Below, one piece after another: positions 1 to 10,168 of a stretch of DNA of 64,000 bases. The notes below the pieces were generated by a model. It did not search any database. It worked only from the letters and a program-made list of their open reading frames with translations, and was not told the DNA's origin. The position numbers were made by a program, and so were the translations under genes. Within the stretch, counting starts at the first letter, position 1; every line of letters begins with the position of its first letter. The stretch is from Pisolithus tinctorius (lineage: Eukaryota; Basidiomycota; Agaricomycetes; Boletales; Pisolithaceae): the NCBI GenBank assembly GCA_024663395.1, contig JANFAH010000002.1, forward strand, positions 248,001-312,000. Direction: 5' to 3'.

Positions 1-1
1 G

Positions 2-1690
2 GAGCTGCTTGGTGCTCCGGTGCTGGTATACACAGACCATCGCACACTTCAGAGTTTCGCCTTGCAACGCGACCTCTCCCGGCGCCAGGCTCGCTGGCAG
101 GAGTATATGTCGCAGTTTGACCTGACTATCCATTATGTTCAGGGCGAGCGTAACGTTGGAGCGGACGCCTTGTCTCGTCGCTCAGACGATGTCTCTCCCG
201 TGGCCGCGGTGTCAACAGTTGAAGTAGATAAGTCGCTAACAGTAGAGATCCTGAAGGGATATACGGAGGACCCCTTTTGTCGACGTCTCTTCTCACTACT
301 CGATTCACTCCCCGGCCTGCAGGAACGTGATGGTTTGTTGTACCTCGCAGGCCGTCTGGTGATTCCGCGCGTACATTCCCTTCGCGAACGCTTCTTCCAT
401 CTCGCCCATGATGCCTTGGGCCATTTTGGCACGGACAAGACATATGCGGCCCTGCGAAACTCCTTTTATTGGCCTAATATGCGGCGTGATCTTGCATCCG
501 CTTATATCCCCGCGTGTACACACTGTATGCACAACAAGTCCCCGACTACGGCGCCGGCGGGCCCCTTACATCCCTTGCCGGTCCCAGACGCTCGTGGTGA
601 CTCGGTCGCAGTCGATTTCATTGGTCCCTTACCGGAGGATCGCGGCTTCAACATGATCGTCACCATGACAGATCGTCTTGGTGCAGATATGCGTCTCGTG
701 CCTTGTCGAAGTTCCATCACCGCCGCTGAATTCGCCTCCCTGTTCTTCGACCACTGGTATTGCGAGAACGGTCTCCCCTTGGAGATCGTGTCGGACCGTG
801 ATAAGCTTTTTGTGTCTCGTTTTTGGAGGTCACTTCACAAGCTGACAGGTGTTAAACTCAAGATGTCATCGTCTTACCATCCTCAGACAGATGGAGCAAG
901 TGAGCGCACTAACAAAACTGTTAACCAGTGTATTCGCTTTCACGTCGAACGTAATCAGAAGGGCTGGGTTAAGGCCCTGCCTAGGGTGCGCTTTCACATC
1001 ATGAATACACTTAACAATAGTACAGGGTTTTCACCCTTCCAACTGCACCTTGGACGCTCTCCTCGTCTCTTGCCCCCCGTCTCCACTTTAGACGCTGACA
1101 CAGATAGCCACAGCGATGCAGCAGGTTTCCTGACTCGTTTAGAGATGGACGTCCTTGAGGCACGCGATAATCTTCTTGCGGCTAAGGCGGCTCAGGCCCA
1201 TGCGGCCAATCGCCATCGCGTCCCTGACCCAAGGTTCGCGGTCGGGGACAAGGTTTGGCTATCCACAAAACATCGTCGTCATGAGTATATCACTAATGGT
1301 ACCAATCGTGTAGCCAAGTTTATGCCTCGGTATGATGGACCATATACCATCTTATCGGCTTCCCCAGAGACGTCTACATATGTCCTGGATGTACCACGTG
1401 CATCAAATGCATGTACCACCTTCCATGTTAGCCAACTACGCGCCTTCGTGCCCAATGACACGACACTTTTTCCCTCACGAGAGCTACCTCGCCCGGGCCT
1501 GGTGGTCACGGCGGACGGTCAGCTGGAAAATTTCATTGAGCAGATATTGGACGAGAAGCGGGTTGGGAGGTCGAAGAAGTACTTGGTGAGGTGGCTAGGG
1601 TTTGGACCGGAGGATGATGAGTGGTTGACAAAGAAGGAGTTGGAGGATTGCGAGGCGTTGGACGTTTGGGAAAGGGAGCATCCGCCATAG
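2..1690 (+). CDS. Pol polyprotein C-terminal part (RNase H end, integrase, chromodomain)
   Basis: The frame enters from the left edge and runs open to a TAG at 1688-1690. The first ~60 residues carry the end of RNase H (TDH near residue 11, then SRRQARW and ADALSRR). A HHCC zinc-binding region follows (LAHDALGHFG, then CTHC). The catalytic core of integrase is complete: first Asp in AVDFIGPLP, second Asp in IVSDRDKLF, and Glu in DGASERTNK. The last ~55 residues form a chromodomain (ENFIEQILDEKR, KKYLVRWLGF, DDEWL), which in this family directs integration to marked heterochromatin. All motifs are intact, so the integrase could be functional. The true start lies upstream of the window. Confidence 0.92.
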   Translation, partial: ELLGAPVLVYTDHRTLQSFALQRDLSRRQARWQEYMSQFDLTIHYVQGERNVGADALSRRSDDVSPVAAVSTVEVDKSLTVEILKGYTEDPFCRRLFSLLDSLPGLQERDGLLYLAGRLVIPRVHSLRERFFHLAHDALGHFGTDKTYAALRNSFYWPNMRRDLASAYIPACTHCMHNKSPTTAPAGPLHPLPVPDARGDSVAVDFIGPLPEDRGFNMIVTMTDRLGADMRLVPCRSSITAAEFASLFFDHWYCENGLPLEIVSDRDKLFVSRFWRSLHKLTGVKLKMSSSYHPQTDGASERTNKTVNQCIRFHVERNQKGWVKALPRVRFHIMNTLNNSTGFSPFQLHLGRSPRLLPPVSTLDADTDSHSDAAGFLTRLEMDVLEARDNLLAAKAAQAHAANRHRVPDPRFAVGDKVWLSTKHRRHEYITNGTNRVAKFMPRYDGPYTILSASPETSTYVLDVPRASNACTTFHVSQLRAFVPNDTTLFPSRELPRPGLVVTADGQLENFIEQILDEKRVGRSKKYLVRWLGFGPEDDEWLTKKELEDCEALDVWEREHPP

Positions 1691-1800
1691 GCTGGAGGTT
1701 TGGGAAGGAGTTGGTGACGATGAAGAGGCTGGAGGTTTGGGAAGGAGTTGGTGACGATGAAGAAGGTTGAAGAAGGATCAGTGACGATGAAGAGGTTGAA
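1691..1800 (+). repeat. Purine-rich tandem repeat after pol
   Basis: A 37-nt unit beginning GCTGGAGGTTTGGGAAGG occurs twice in a row from 1691 and 1728, followed by partial units sharing GTGACGATGAAG. It lies between the pol stop codon and the polypurine tract, so it is part of the element's 3' spacer. Confidence 0.7.
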
Positions 1801-1855
1801 GAAGATTCGCTCGCCCTCTCACCCCCCGCTTGCTCTTTTTTATGGGTTGGGAGGG

Positions 1856-2371
1856 TGTAAGCATACGCTTACTACTCACGCACACACACTACTCACGCAC
1901 ACACACACATCGCTCACGTCGCTCGTGGTATCACGTCACACCATCACATCTCCTATTGCGCTCTCGGTCCTTTGTCTGGGCATGCGGATCCCTACTGCGC
2001 TGTGTTGTACTGTGGGTATATATACCGGTGCTGCATGTATGGACGGACATCTCTTCTTCTTTCTTTCTCTCTCTCTCTCTCTCGACCGTCTTGTATCAGC
2101 GTATACGCTTGATCATAATCCCACACACGCCTGTCCACGTTCTGTTATCGTTGCGATCCGTCTTGAGTGTGCTCACCCCTACCGTGGTGAGTTCCACCGA
2201 TTCCTGGTATATTTTTGCAGGAGACCCCTGTGCTGCAATATCATCCAGGTCATGGGATATCGCGCCAACCTTTGAGCTATCACTCTGACTTCCATTCCAC
2301 TGAAGACAAAAGCATCTTATTTTTCTTTTGCCCTACCACTCGCCTCCAAGACCAGACCTACTTACATTACA
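1856..2371 (+). repeat. 3' LTR of the chromovirus
   Basis: The boundary is inferred from TGTAA at 1856 directly after a purine tract (GGGTTGGGAGGG, 1844-1855), the expected plus-strand primer, and from a matching TTACA ending at 2371. The span is 516 bp, normal for fungal gypsy elements. Inside are CA-rich repeats (about 1872-1910), a TATATA motif near 2015 that could be the promoter, and a CT-rich tract (about 2051-2083). The 3' limit could be a few bases earlier because ACA also ends at 2366. ORFs reading through this stretch are not believed to be genes. Confidence 0.7.
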
Positions 2372-4331
2372 GAACATGACTGAAAAATCCTATGTAGGAT
2401 TTCACATTGGGCAAGAGCGGGATGGACCGGAAGCGTCAACGATGGCAAAATGACGCCGAACCTTAGTTCCATCATATCCCCCACTTGTTACATTTGCTTA
2501 TAAAACCGCAGAAGCGGCGCAGTCACCATGATGGAGAGTCTGACATACCAACCTAACACCGCCACGAAACTATCGTGGACAAGAAACCCGATCGATATGT
2601 GGAACTAAACCTTGCTCGAGGTAACCACCCATTTAAGTTATCCCGGATCTCCATTTCCCAGCCTTCCCCTTGCACTTGCTATCAAGCAGTAGCACATCCT
2701 TTCCGGAGAAAACGTTTTCTCCAAGGCAATTTCATCACAGCAATGGTTGATAGTCTATTTCCTCGGGTGAAAGTAGGCGGCAAGATTCAGATGCAGGTTG
2801 TATGCGAAAGTTGTCATTCCGATAGAACGGCTTGGACCGCACAAAAGAGTCGGAACTGACGCAGAAGATATAAGGAATACCGTACAGGCAGGGAAGGTAT
2901 CATTATGCCATTTGAGTGGTAAGAGAGAGGCGACCACCCGAGAAATAAGGCATGAACGGACATAGGTCGAGGGAAAGGACAATGGGCTAGTAAGGAGCAT
3001 TGCAAAGTAAGGCCAGCGGGCTCCCAGAAGATAATGATGATGAGGCTGAATACGGCTGCCGAATTTGAGGACAAGAAACTACTTTTCTTCCTTGCTTTCT
3101 TGCAAGGCTTCATTTTCAGGGTTCCTTGTGATACTTATTAGCATTCGCCAGAGTCTGAGGATTTCCAGCTCGATCAGTATATATCTCTCTCTTCCAGTAC
3201 CGGTGCGTGCTGTCTTACGGGGTCTTGATTGGCTACAGGAATTACCGAAGAGTACCTCCGGCTGCGAATAGATGCTCCACTGGACAGAAATTTAGCAACG
3301 AGAACCATGACGAAAGCGGTTTTGGTGGCGGTGCTTGCTCTTGACTATCCCGAGGGGTGTATCAGGTGTCTGAAGGGAGGGACCAGATAAAAAATCTGTT
3401 ATGTAAATCGATTACCAAGGGTTGGTCGCGGTAGGTCACGTGAGTTACGTAGTGTTCAGTTCGGCGGGAGATGGTGGACACTTACGAGTTCAGATCAGAC
3501 CGATGGTCGGTGATGACATTGACATGCTGGTGGTAGTATCTCGTCCTTGTCCCGATCTGCTTGCGCACTCCAGGATATGTCTTGATACGCCGACCTCCAA
3601 AAGCGCCTGCCCGACCAACACGCTTGCGTCACATTTGCAGTCTGCAGATCTTGCTGTGCTTTTGGATCGCAGGTGCGTGTACATGGATACCCTCGCGGTG
3701 GTTCCTGTGCCTTTCCTACCGGTTTGTTCGTGATTATCAGCGCTTCGTGGCTTACAGGCCTATATTTTATTGTTCCCAACGCGCATGTCGAACTTTAGGG
3801 TAAATGTAACGCGTTAAACCTCCATGGCGTCACTCGGCAACCCGACCCATGTGCCTGCGGAAGCCCTACTGCCATACCACCTCTTCGGATGGGCTGTTAC
3901 CCGGTTCTGCCCCAATGTAGTTTGGATGTCTGCGGCCCGGTACTGGACGGTAAGTGGAGATGGTAGGACGTTTCATCGCCAACTTAGGGTACTTTGCCCT
4001 CATTTGTGTACATCCCAGCACTTCGTGGCGTAGCGTGATTGTCGGACTCCCGATTTCCGGGGTCGGCCTCTGGTTTATGCTTTTTTGATGAACATCCTGA
4101 ATTCCTGAGTACAGAAAGAACCTGTGCGTACTCCTTTATAAATGGTCCGAATGATCGGTTTTGCCAATGGTAGGGTACAATGGAAACCCCTGCCATCGGA
4201 AAGCATTCCCGATGCTAAGACGGACTCCACATCGTCTCATTACGACCAGCCGTCCATTTGGCGTCACTGAAAAGTATATATGATTCAAGTCAGCAGCACT
4301 TACAGCCATCTCAACTCCTGCAATCCAAATC
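2372..4331. other. Gene-poor stretch, nothing recognised
   Basis: Only short open frames are present (for example 2575-2859 and 3422-3733), many without an ATG and none with a recognisable domain or consistent splice sites. No repeat or RNA gene was recognised. Confidence 0.5.
4275..4281 (+). promoter_or_regulatory. TATA-like box of the zinc-finger gene
   Basis: TATATAT lies 51 bp upstream of the ATG at 4332, a plausible position for a core promoter with a short leader. No experimental support. Confidence 0.4.
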
Positions 4332-4766
4332 ATGTCTCACTGCCAGAGCGGTTCCGGGTTTAACGAGAACTGGTCTCCCGAGGTGAATTCCCTTCAGTTC
4401 TAGGAAACGTCGCACTGATTTCCCGATTTCCCGCAGGACGAGTATACCATGCTCAATTATCTTTCTGGACCTCGCGCTCAACAACCTCACACGTGCGGGT
4501 GGGTAGTCGGCGGTGAGCCTTGCAATGATGTCCTTTTCCCGGAGCAGTTCTCGGGACATCTGAGAGCACACGGTATCAGCGGGGGTGACACAACAACGGT
4601 GTCGTGCCGCTGGGTGGCCTGTGATGCGCCCCAGATGAAAAGAGAGAATATGTTGCGACATGTATTCGAGGTGCATCTGGAATTGCGGTTCGAATGCACT
4701 GACTGCGGGTTGAGTTTTACGCGCAAAAATAGTTTGAACAACCACAGGAAGAGGACACACCCTTAA
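4332..4766 (+). CDS. Small C2H2-type zinc-finger protein
   Basis: Two exons are visible: 4332-4382 (17 codons) and 4437-4766, separated by a 54-nt intron with GTGAAT donor, CTGAT branch-like site and CGCAG acceptor. The spliced protein is 126 residues. It has a divergent finger-like Cys/His array near residues 36-60, a second Cys pair with His (CRWVACDAPQ then HVFEVH), and a classical C-terminal C2H2 finger (CTDCGLSF, then HRKRTH). C2H2 fingers normally bind DNA or RNA, so a role as a small nuclear regulator is inferred. It stands alone between a retrotransposon and a decayed segment. The start is chosen because exon 1 splices in frame and sits just after a TATA-like box. Confidence 0.8.
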
Positions 4767-5484
4767 CAAGACTACAAGCGCTCACAACCACATGCGAAGC
4801 GCGGCACGGGTTGGGAACACCTATTAGCTTTGCTACACAGAATTTTTGTCCTTTCAGCTACTGCTTTGATACTACCGTCCATCTCTTGATAATTTTGTCA
4901 CATTCTCGCTCTGTCTTGCTTTACTGCATTTACCGTTGTAATACTCCGTAGTAGGTGGATACGTCAATATGTATACTTCACCTTCTATTATTTGTACGAT
5001 TGGTTGTTAGACGATAATACGAACGCAAGACAGGCTTTGCTCCTGGACGTGCCCTGTCTCGGGTCTTTTCCGAGCTGTGTTACCGATCAGTGATGTTGGG
5101 CGGGAGCTTCGGTTCGGAATCACCGTAGAACTTGGCCAGACTCGGTATCATCCCGTGCAAGTTGTCTCTAAAACAGTACTTGCTATAAAATTATGTCGGG
5201 CTAATCGCATCCACCAACTCATCAACGGAATGAATCGAATCAGCTTTTCTTCAGCTTCCAAGGCTGTCGTGCAGTTGAACGTGCCACTGGAAGGAGTAAA
5301 CTACAGCTTGCAAGTGGCTGAAGTCAGAAAACCGCTGTGAGCGTAAAAGTTGCGTGCTGCACAGTTCGTACTGATAGACACAGCTAGGAGTCAGGGCAAG
5401 ACCATCACCAAGAGATTCCAGCGACAGACTTACAGCGCAACATCTTGCCGCGTGTGGCTCGTAGGGCCGGTATAGCGTCCTGGC
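4767..5484. other. No gene recognised
   Basis: An open frame at 5077-5340 would encode 87 residues but starts at GTG, has no ATG at the front and no domain I recognise. Nothing else was seen. Confidence 0.4.
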
Positions 5485-6240
5485 CCTAGATCCAAGCTAT
5501 AGCAGTCAAACCACCCACACACGCATGACCGGAAAAAATATATCGGGAACTCGAGTTCTCCGAGGAGGTTCCTGTACGAGGCAATCATCTGCTGCGGAAG
5601 GATGAGGTCATCATGAACTGAATGGTGCCTTCGGGGGAAACTGAGAACATATCGATGTCACGGTGCATGCATTCTGTATTTCAGAAGCCACGGAAAACTG
5701 AAGAATCACTTGACGAAAGCGGCGTTAAGGGTCGTAGCTATAGTACTATAATATGAAACTTGCTGAAATCACAGCACAACGTCGACCCCCCGTTGTTGAG
5801 TCCCACGGCGGGGGAACTAAGCTTGCATATCCCTGGTACTGGCAGCAAAATTCATATTGCTACACGACATGGCAGGAATACCGATGAGAGGGGACATTGA
5901 TAAATTGCAAGGTTTGAGGAGGTACGTCGAAGTGGTGGGTAAATTGTTGCAAAGATGACGACACTAGCATCGCAGTTGATATTGCGAGTAACAAGCAGAT
6001 CGGCATTGGCTTTTTGGGCGGCGTCGAGCGGTTCGAGAGGATTAGGTGCCAGAGGGTACTATTTCGGTCGTGGTTCTGGTCAGGCGAGATATTGTGGAGG
6101 ACCGTAGCGTGAAGAAGTCGGATTGGGCGGGGGAATGGGACGAGGGAGGTAAAGTTGGAAGGGGAAGAGAGATCTGAAGAGGGATTCGTTGGATTGGAGA
6201 GCGCACGTGCGTTAGCCTGACTCGGTCAGGTGGGAGAAGG
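5485..6240 (-). pseudogene. Decayed duplicate of the 12.5-15.6 kb segment
   Basis: Short stretches match the later locus in the same order and orientation. Positions 5553-5635 match about 12526-12610 (gene remnant at 12 kb), 5935-5965 match about 12810-12840, 5994-6040 match about 15190-15235, and 6035-6195 match about 15425-15605 (coiled-coil gene). The matches are interrupted by indels and have no open frame. This is an old copy of the neighbouring genes, cut down by deletions of about 2.3 kb and 0.2 kb. The LTA4H-type peptidase and lectin genes lie between the two copies. Confidence 0.7.
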
Positions 6241-6669
6241 AAATCCGCAAAACTAATGGTGACGTTAGAATGTTGGGGGCATCCCCACTACTACGTTGCA
6301 GAACGGCACACAGAATTGCACAGTATCGGTAGCACGTAGTTGTGGTGTGCGCAAACTGCAGTAGTGGTGCGCGCCGCTTGCTTGTAGACGTCACCGGAAC
6401 AAGTGACGAGGGAATTGTTGTTGGTGGTATGCATCAGCTCAACTCAGGAGTTCGTGGAACAGTACGTATCCGTACCTGACCCTACAGGATATTAGATCAA
6501 CTGCCGCTTACCACAATGTGGCGTTGGTAATCTACGTCAGGTAATGCATGCCCTCCTATGCTACGTGCCCGCTGTTATTGTAGTTACATCATTGTGAACG
6601 CATTTCCATCTTTGTCTGCGAGCCCTTTGCCTTTCGTACCAGCAGTCCACATCCCTATGAACTGGATTC

Positions 6670-9600
6670 TTATCTTGCCACGTTGGCGTTAACATTTGTC
6701 GAGATCAAACCCAAATCCTATAGCCATCCCCGCCCGTGTTCAATAGTCGACACAGCTACACAAGCACCATTATTTCTCACCTTCTCAATCAGATTCCTCG
6801 CAATGGGATGGAATGCAAGTTTGTGCCGTTGATATGTCTCCAAAGCCAACTTTGCATCAACAGCATACAACGCTCTGAATATTGGTCTGCAGAACTTCAT
6901 GCGACCTTTGACGATACCCTTCGAAGTCTCCTGGCCGACGACCCATGCGGCGGCATCTACAGCATACTCCCTTGCAGCATCTGACTGAGGATCTAACAAA
7001 GCGACTTGGTAAAACCGGAGACGAATTTCGGCATTAGGCGTTGTGGAAAATGAATAGGTCGATCCCAGGAAGTCGACATGGGATTTGGGGAGGGCAGTGT
7101 AGGACTGGAGGCGTTGAAGGAAGACGACTAGTATACTAAGTAATTAGAGTGATGGAAGATAAGAGGATAAAAATTGCGAAATGGATATATAGTGTAGGTG
7201 CGGAAGAGAAGAAGGGATAACATACTGATCTGGTTCGCATCTAATTTTTGTAAATCGGATGCATTGAAGAGCTCGTGAAGGTTTGTCGAGGTACGGGCTT
7301 TATCCCATCGATCAGCAAGCACATTGGATTGACGAGCGAGTGTCATGTCGTATTCAGCTGGGACTGGAAGCGTTAAACCTTCACCATGCAACCAGGCCTG
7401 AGGAGTGTGAGAATAAATATGGCAGCGGTAACAAGATCAGAACAGAAGAGCAGTTATAGACAGAGGGGAAAATGACGTACATTCCAATCGATGCTATCCA
7501 GCGCCTCGACGCTATCACGTGTCCCGTGCTCGCAATAATAAGCATATAAGTGGTCCTTCCATTCCTGTGTCGTGATGCTCTTTCCCATGAAGGTCTGTAC
7601 GTAGTTTTTGATGTATGGAAGGAATACGTCAATGCCCCCGAGTGTACGTTCTAGAGTGATGGATCGGCGAAGTGGAAGAGAGGGATTCAGTACCGCTCGC
7701 CAGTTGAAGACCTGTTCCTCAAACTGAGGATACTCACCGATATGCAGCAGGAAATTCGCGCCCTTCTCGTATGGGACACCACTATATGCATCATCTGGAT
7801 TCTCACCGCGCCCAAAAGCGATCTGCAATCGCTGATATGCTGGTCTGGATTCATACAACTTGAGATCGTCATAAAGCCTTTTGGATCCAATCAGGAACGA
7901 GAAACTGCGATGTGCGGGTGTGTGAAGAATTTGTTGGAGTAAACGTTCGATGTAGGTCGTCCATCCTTCATTGAGCCAGAAGTGGCAGGCGTCGGCATGT
8001 CTGGTTTTTGGATGGCGTAGCGAGGCGGTATGGTTCGGTGAGGGCAAGTCATGAAAAGGGGGGCCGCAAGGAAATTGGCAGGTGAAATTATCGGTCAGAA
8101 TTGAGAAGAATGGAAGATCAATGTACTAACGTGACCCCATTTCCGAACCACGAATGCGTAATCTCATGAACGACGACATTGACCAGTGCCCTGTCTCCGG
8201 TGAGCAGTGCTATGACAAATAAGGTCCAAACAGGAGTGAAGGGGAATGCAGAGGATGTACGTACTGGGCGTAATAAATGTGACGCAGGCGTTTTCCTGTG
8301 TGGGAGAGCGTCAAGGTCAATACACGGAGTAGGGACATGTCGAGACCGAAGGTGAGGGGGTACTTACCATACCCCCATATGGGAATGATGGCGGAAGGAC
8401 CAATAAATCATATACTCCAAACCGATACGGCACCATTATCTTTTCTTCGGCTTCCAGAAACCTACCAATACACACTCCTGTGTCAACCTAACCGCTGCAT
8501 GGAGCACAGGTACGATCCCGACTGGGAGGCCACAGAGAGATAGATAGGGACGCACTTCGTGGTATCCTCCTTAAATTCCCATTCCGCTGCGTCTACGAGC
8601 TCTTCTTCCGCCCATACGCCGCTCGTCCAGTCTTTCCCTTTCGGTACGGGAAAAGGCCTGTACCGCAGATTCCCAGACGCGATGGCGAGGAGGTACGAAG
8701 GAATCGGAACGGACTGCAGGTCGACATATCAAGATGTAATGGAATAGAGGTTGTTGCAGTAGACATTGGTGTCCAAATAGAGCATGGGAGTACAAGTCGT
8801 ACTAAATGAACAGCCGTGCGGACTCCAAAGGGACACAGATACCCACCTGCCGAAAGACGTACGTGACCTTATCATGTCCGATCTTTCTTCCGTCGTGCGG
8901 GAAGCCTGTCGAATCAGGGGATATAAGGATCGCGGACATGAGGACCGGGAGGACCGCGGTGACACGGGCGTCGTAGGTCTACATAGAGATCGTAAGGACA
9001 TGATGTCAGTCTTCGAAATAGGTAGTGAATGGGGAGCATGAAGACATACGAACTTGACCGATGGAGTATCTGTGGAATATATTCAGTCCGATAGTCGACA
9101 GGAGAAGCTATAAGCATTCCATAGACTCCAGTTCCCGCAAACCACAGAAACAACGAAAAAGATGCGTCCGAAGACAAGGTGTTATGTACCCACCCTGAAT
9201 TGGTACCAAACTGCGCGCGTATATAGGTTGACATTGGCTGAATAAGAACGGAAATTTGCCACCTTGGGTTTGTCTTCGTGGACATTTCAGCAAGTGAATT
9301 GGTTGGCGCACAGTCAATGAATATTGTCCCCCAGAAAGGGGAGCAGATGAGGGAACGCTGTGCCAAGGGGAAAGTGGAATACGTACTCCTTATCCAACCA
9401 CTGCAACGCCGTACAATTTGTCGTCGTTTCGTACTTGATTGCGAGCTTCACACACCCACCCTTGATTGCAGGGCGTAGAATAGGAATGTGAAGTGCCGAT
9501 CCCATGACGGTGTGTTTGGTCCCGAAGGAGAACTATATGGAAGAAAGGTTAACATCCGAATCAGCGTCATAGCACATGGAAAAACGGAAGAGATCTGAGG

Positions 9601-10028
9601 GAGCTTAATTTCATCGATCAACTCACTTCGACAGAGCTGCCATCTACATGAACGCTGTCAATAACTAAACCGGCAGTATCCAGTCTGTATCCAGTGTATC
9701 GTCAGTGAGGTCTACCAGTTCATGGCTTGTGCAAACAAGAAGATATCATGGAAGGGTGGTCATACGCACATCACCTCCGCCACCTCGTTCCCCTTCACCT
9801 CTAATTCATATACCGCCGTCCCACGAATTGTGCGGGTCAGAAAATCCAGCGTCCACTCAAGGCTCAAATGACGGGTTGCGATGGTGATATAGTTCGACTG
9901 GCTTGTTGGATCTGCCATGGGTGCAGATGCCTCTACGAGATCAGGTCTTGGGGGCACTGTTTAGGTAAGAGACTAGGCGGACGTTGAACTATGTACGTAC
10001 TTCGAATCACTTCTTTTGGAGATGGCAT
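6670..10028 (-). CDS. LTA4H: Leukotriene A4 hydrolase-type M1 zinc aminopeptidase
   Basis: A multi-exon gene. M1 enzymes of this family cleave N-terminal residues from peptides and may hydrolyse epoxides; yeast Lap2 is the fungal model. Matches run along the whole fold: an N-terminal beta domain (exon 9956 to about 9770, then about 9690-9640), FLFSQCQPIYARSL near 9280-9220, the exopeptidase loop FPYGGM|ENAC split by an intron near 8370, the zinc site HEITHSW near 8150, the third zinc ligand in FWLNEGWTTYIERL near 7970, VPYEKGANFLL near 7740, and the helical C-terminal domain (FRALYAVDAKLALETY, near 6880). Exon 1 (10028-10001) reads MPSPKEVIR and splices over a 44-nt intron; an ATG at 9918 is an alternative start. 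The last exon ends at TAA 6670-6672 after a 3' intron. Zinc and Tyr/Glu motifs appear intact, so an active cytosolic enzyme is likely. Confidence 0.92.
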
Positions 10029-10168
10029 ACAGGATGAAGTTTGTCCATTCTATTAACATATCCAGTTTCATAGGGGAACACGAATGACCTGAAGCATATA
10101 TCTATACTATGTACTTGATCTCCTAAACAAGCCAAAGCACTGGCCTTCGAGGCGCCGTTCAGTAGGGT

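Larger units (their letters stand above)
1..2371 (+). mobile_element. Ty3/gypsy chromovirus, 3' part with 3' LTR
   Basis: The window opens inside a long-terminal-repeat retrotransposon. Visible in order are the end of RNase H, the integrase, a chromodomain, a purine-rich spacer, a polypurine tract and a probable 3' LTR. The domain order RNase H - integrase - chromodomain defines Ty3/gypsy chromoviruses. The pol frame is open with no internal stop, so the copy is fairly young. Gag, protease, most of reverse transcriptase and the 5' LTR lie outside the window, so neither LTR identity nor a target-site duplication can be tested here. Confidence 0.9.

Noticed and set aside
1748..2288. Overlapping 150-175 codon frames downstream of pol
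   Set aside because: They lie within the spacer and LTR, are driven by CA and CT repeats and have no domain.
2575..2859. 94-codon frame after the retrotransposon
   Set aside because: Non-ATG start, no domain, no consistent splice sites; treated as chance.
5077..5340. 87-codon open frame on the plus strand
   Set aside because: Starts at GTG, has no ATG at the front, no splice partner and no recognisable domain.
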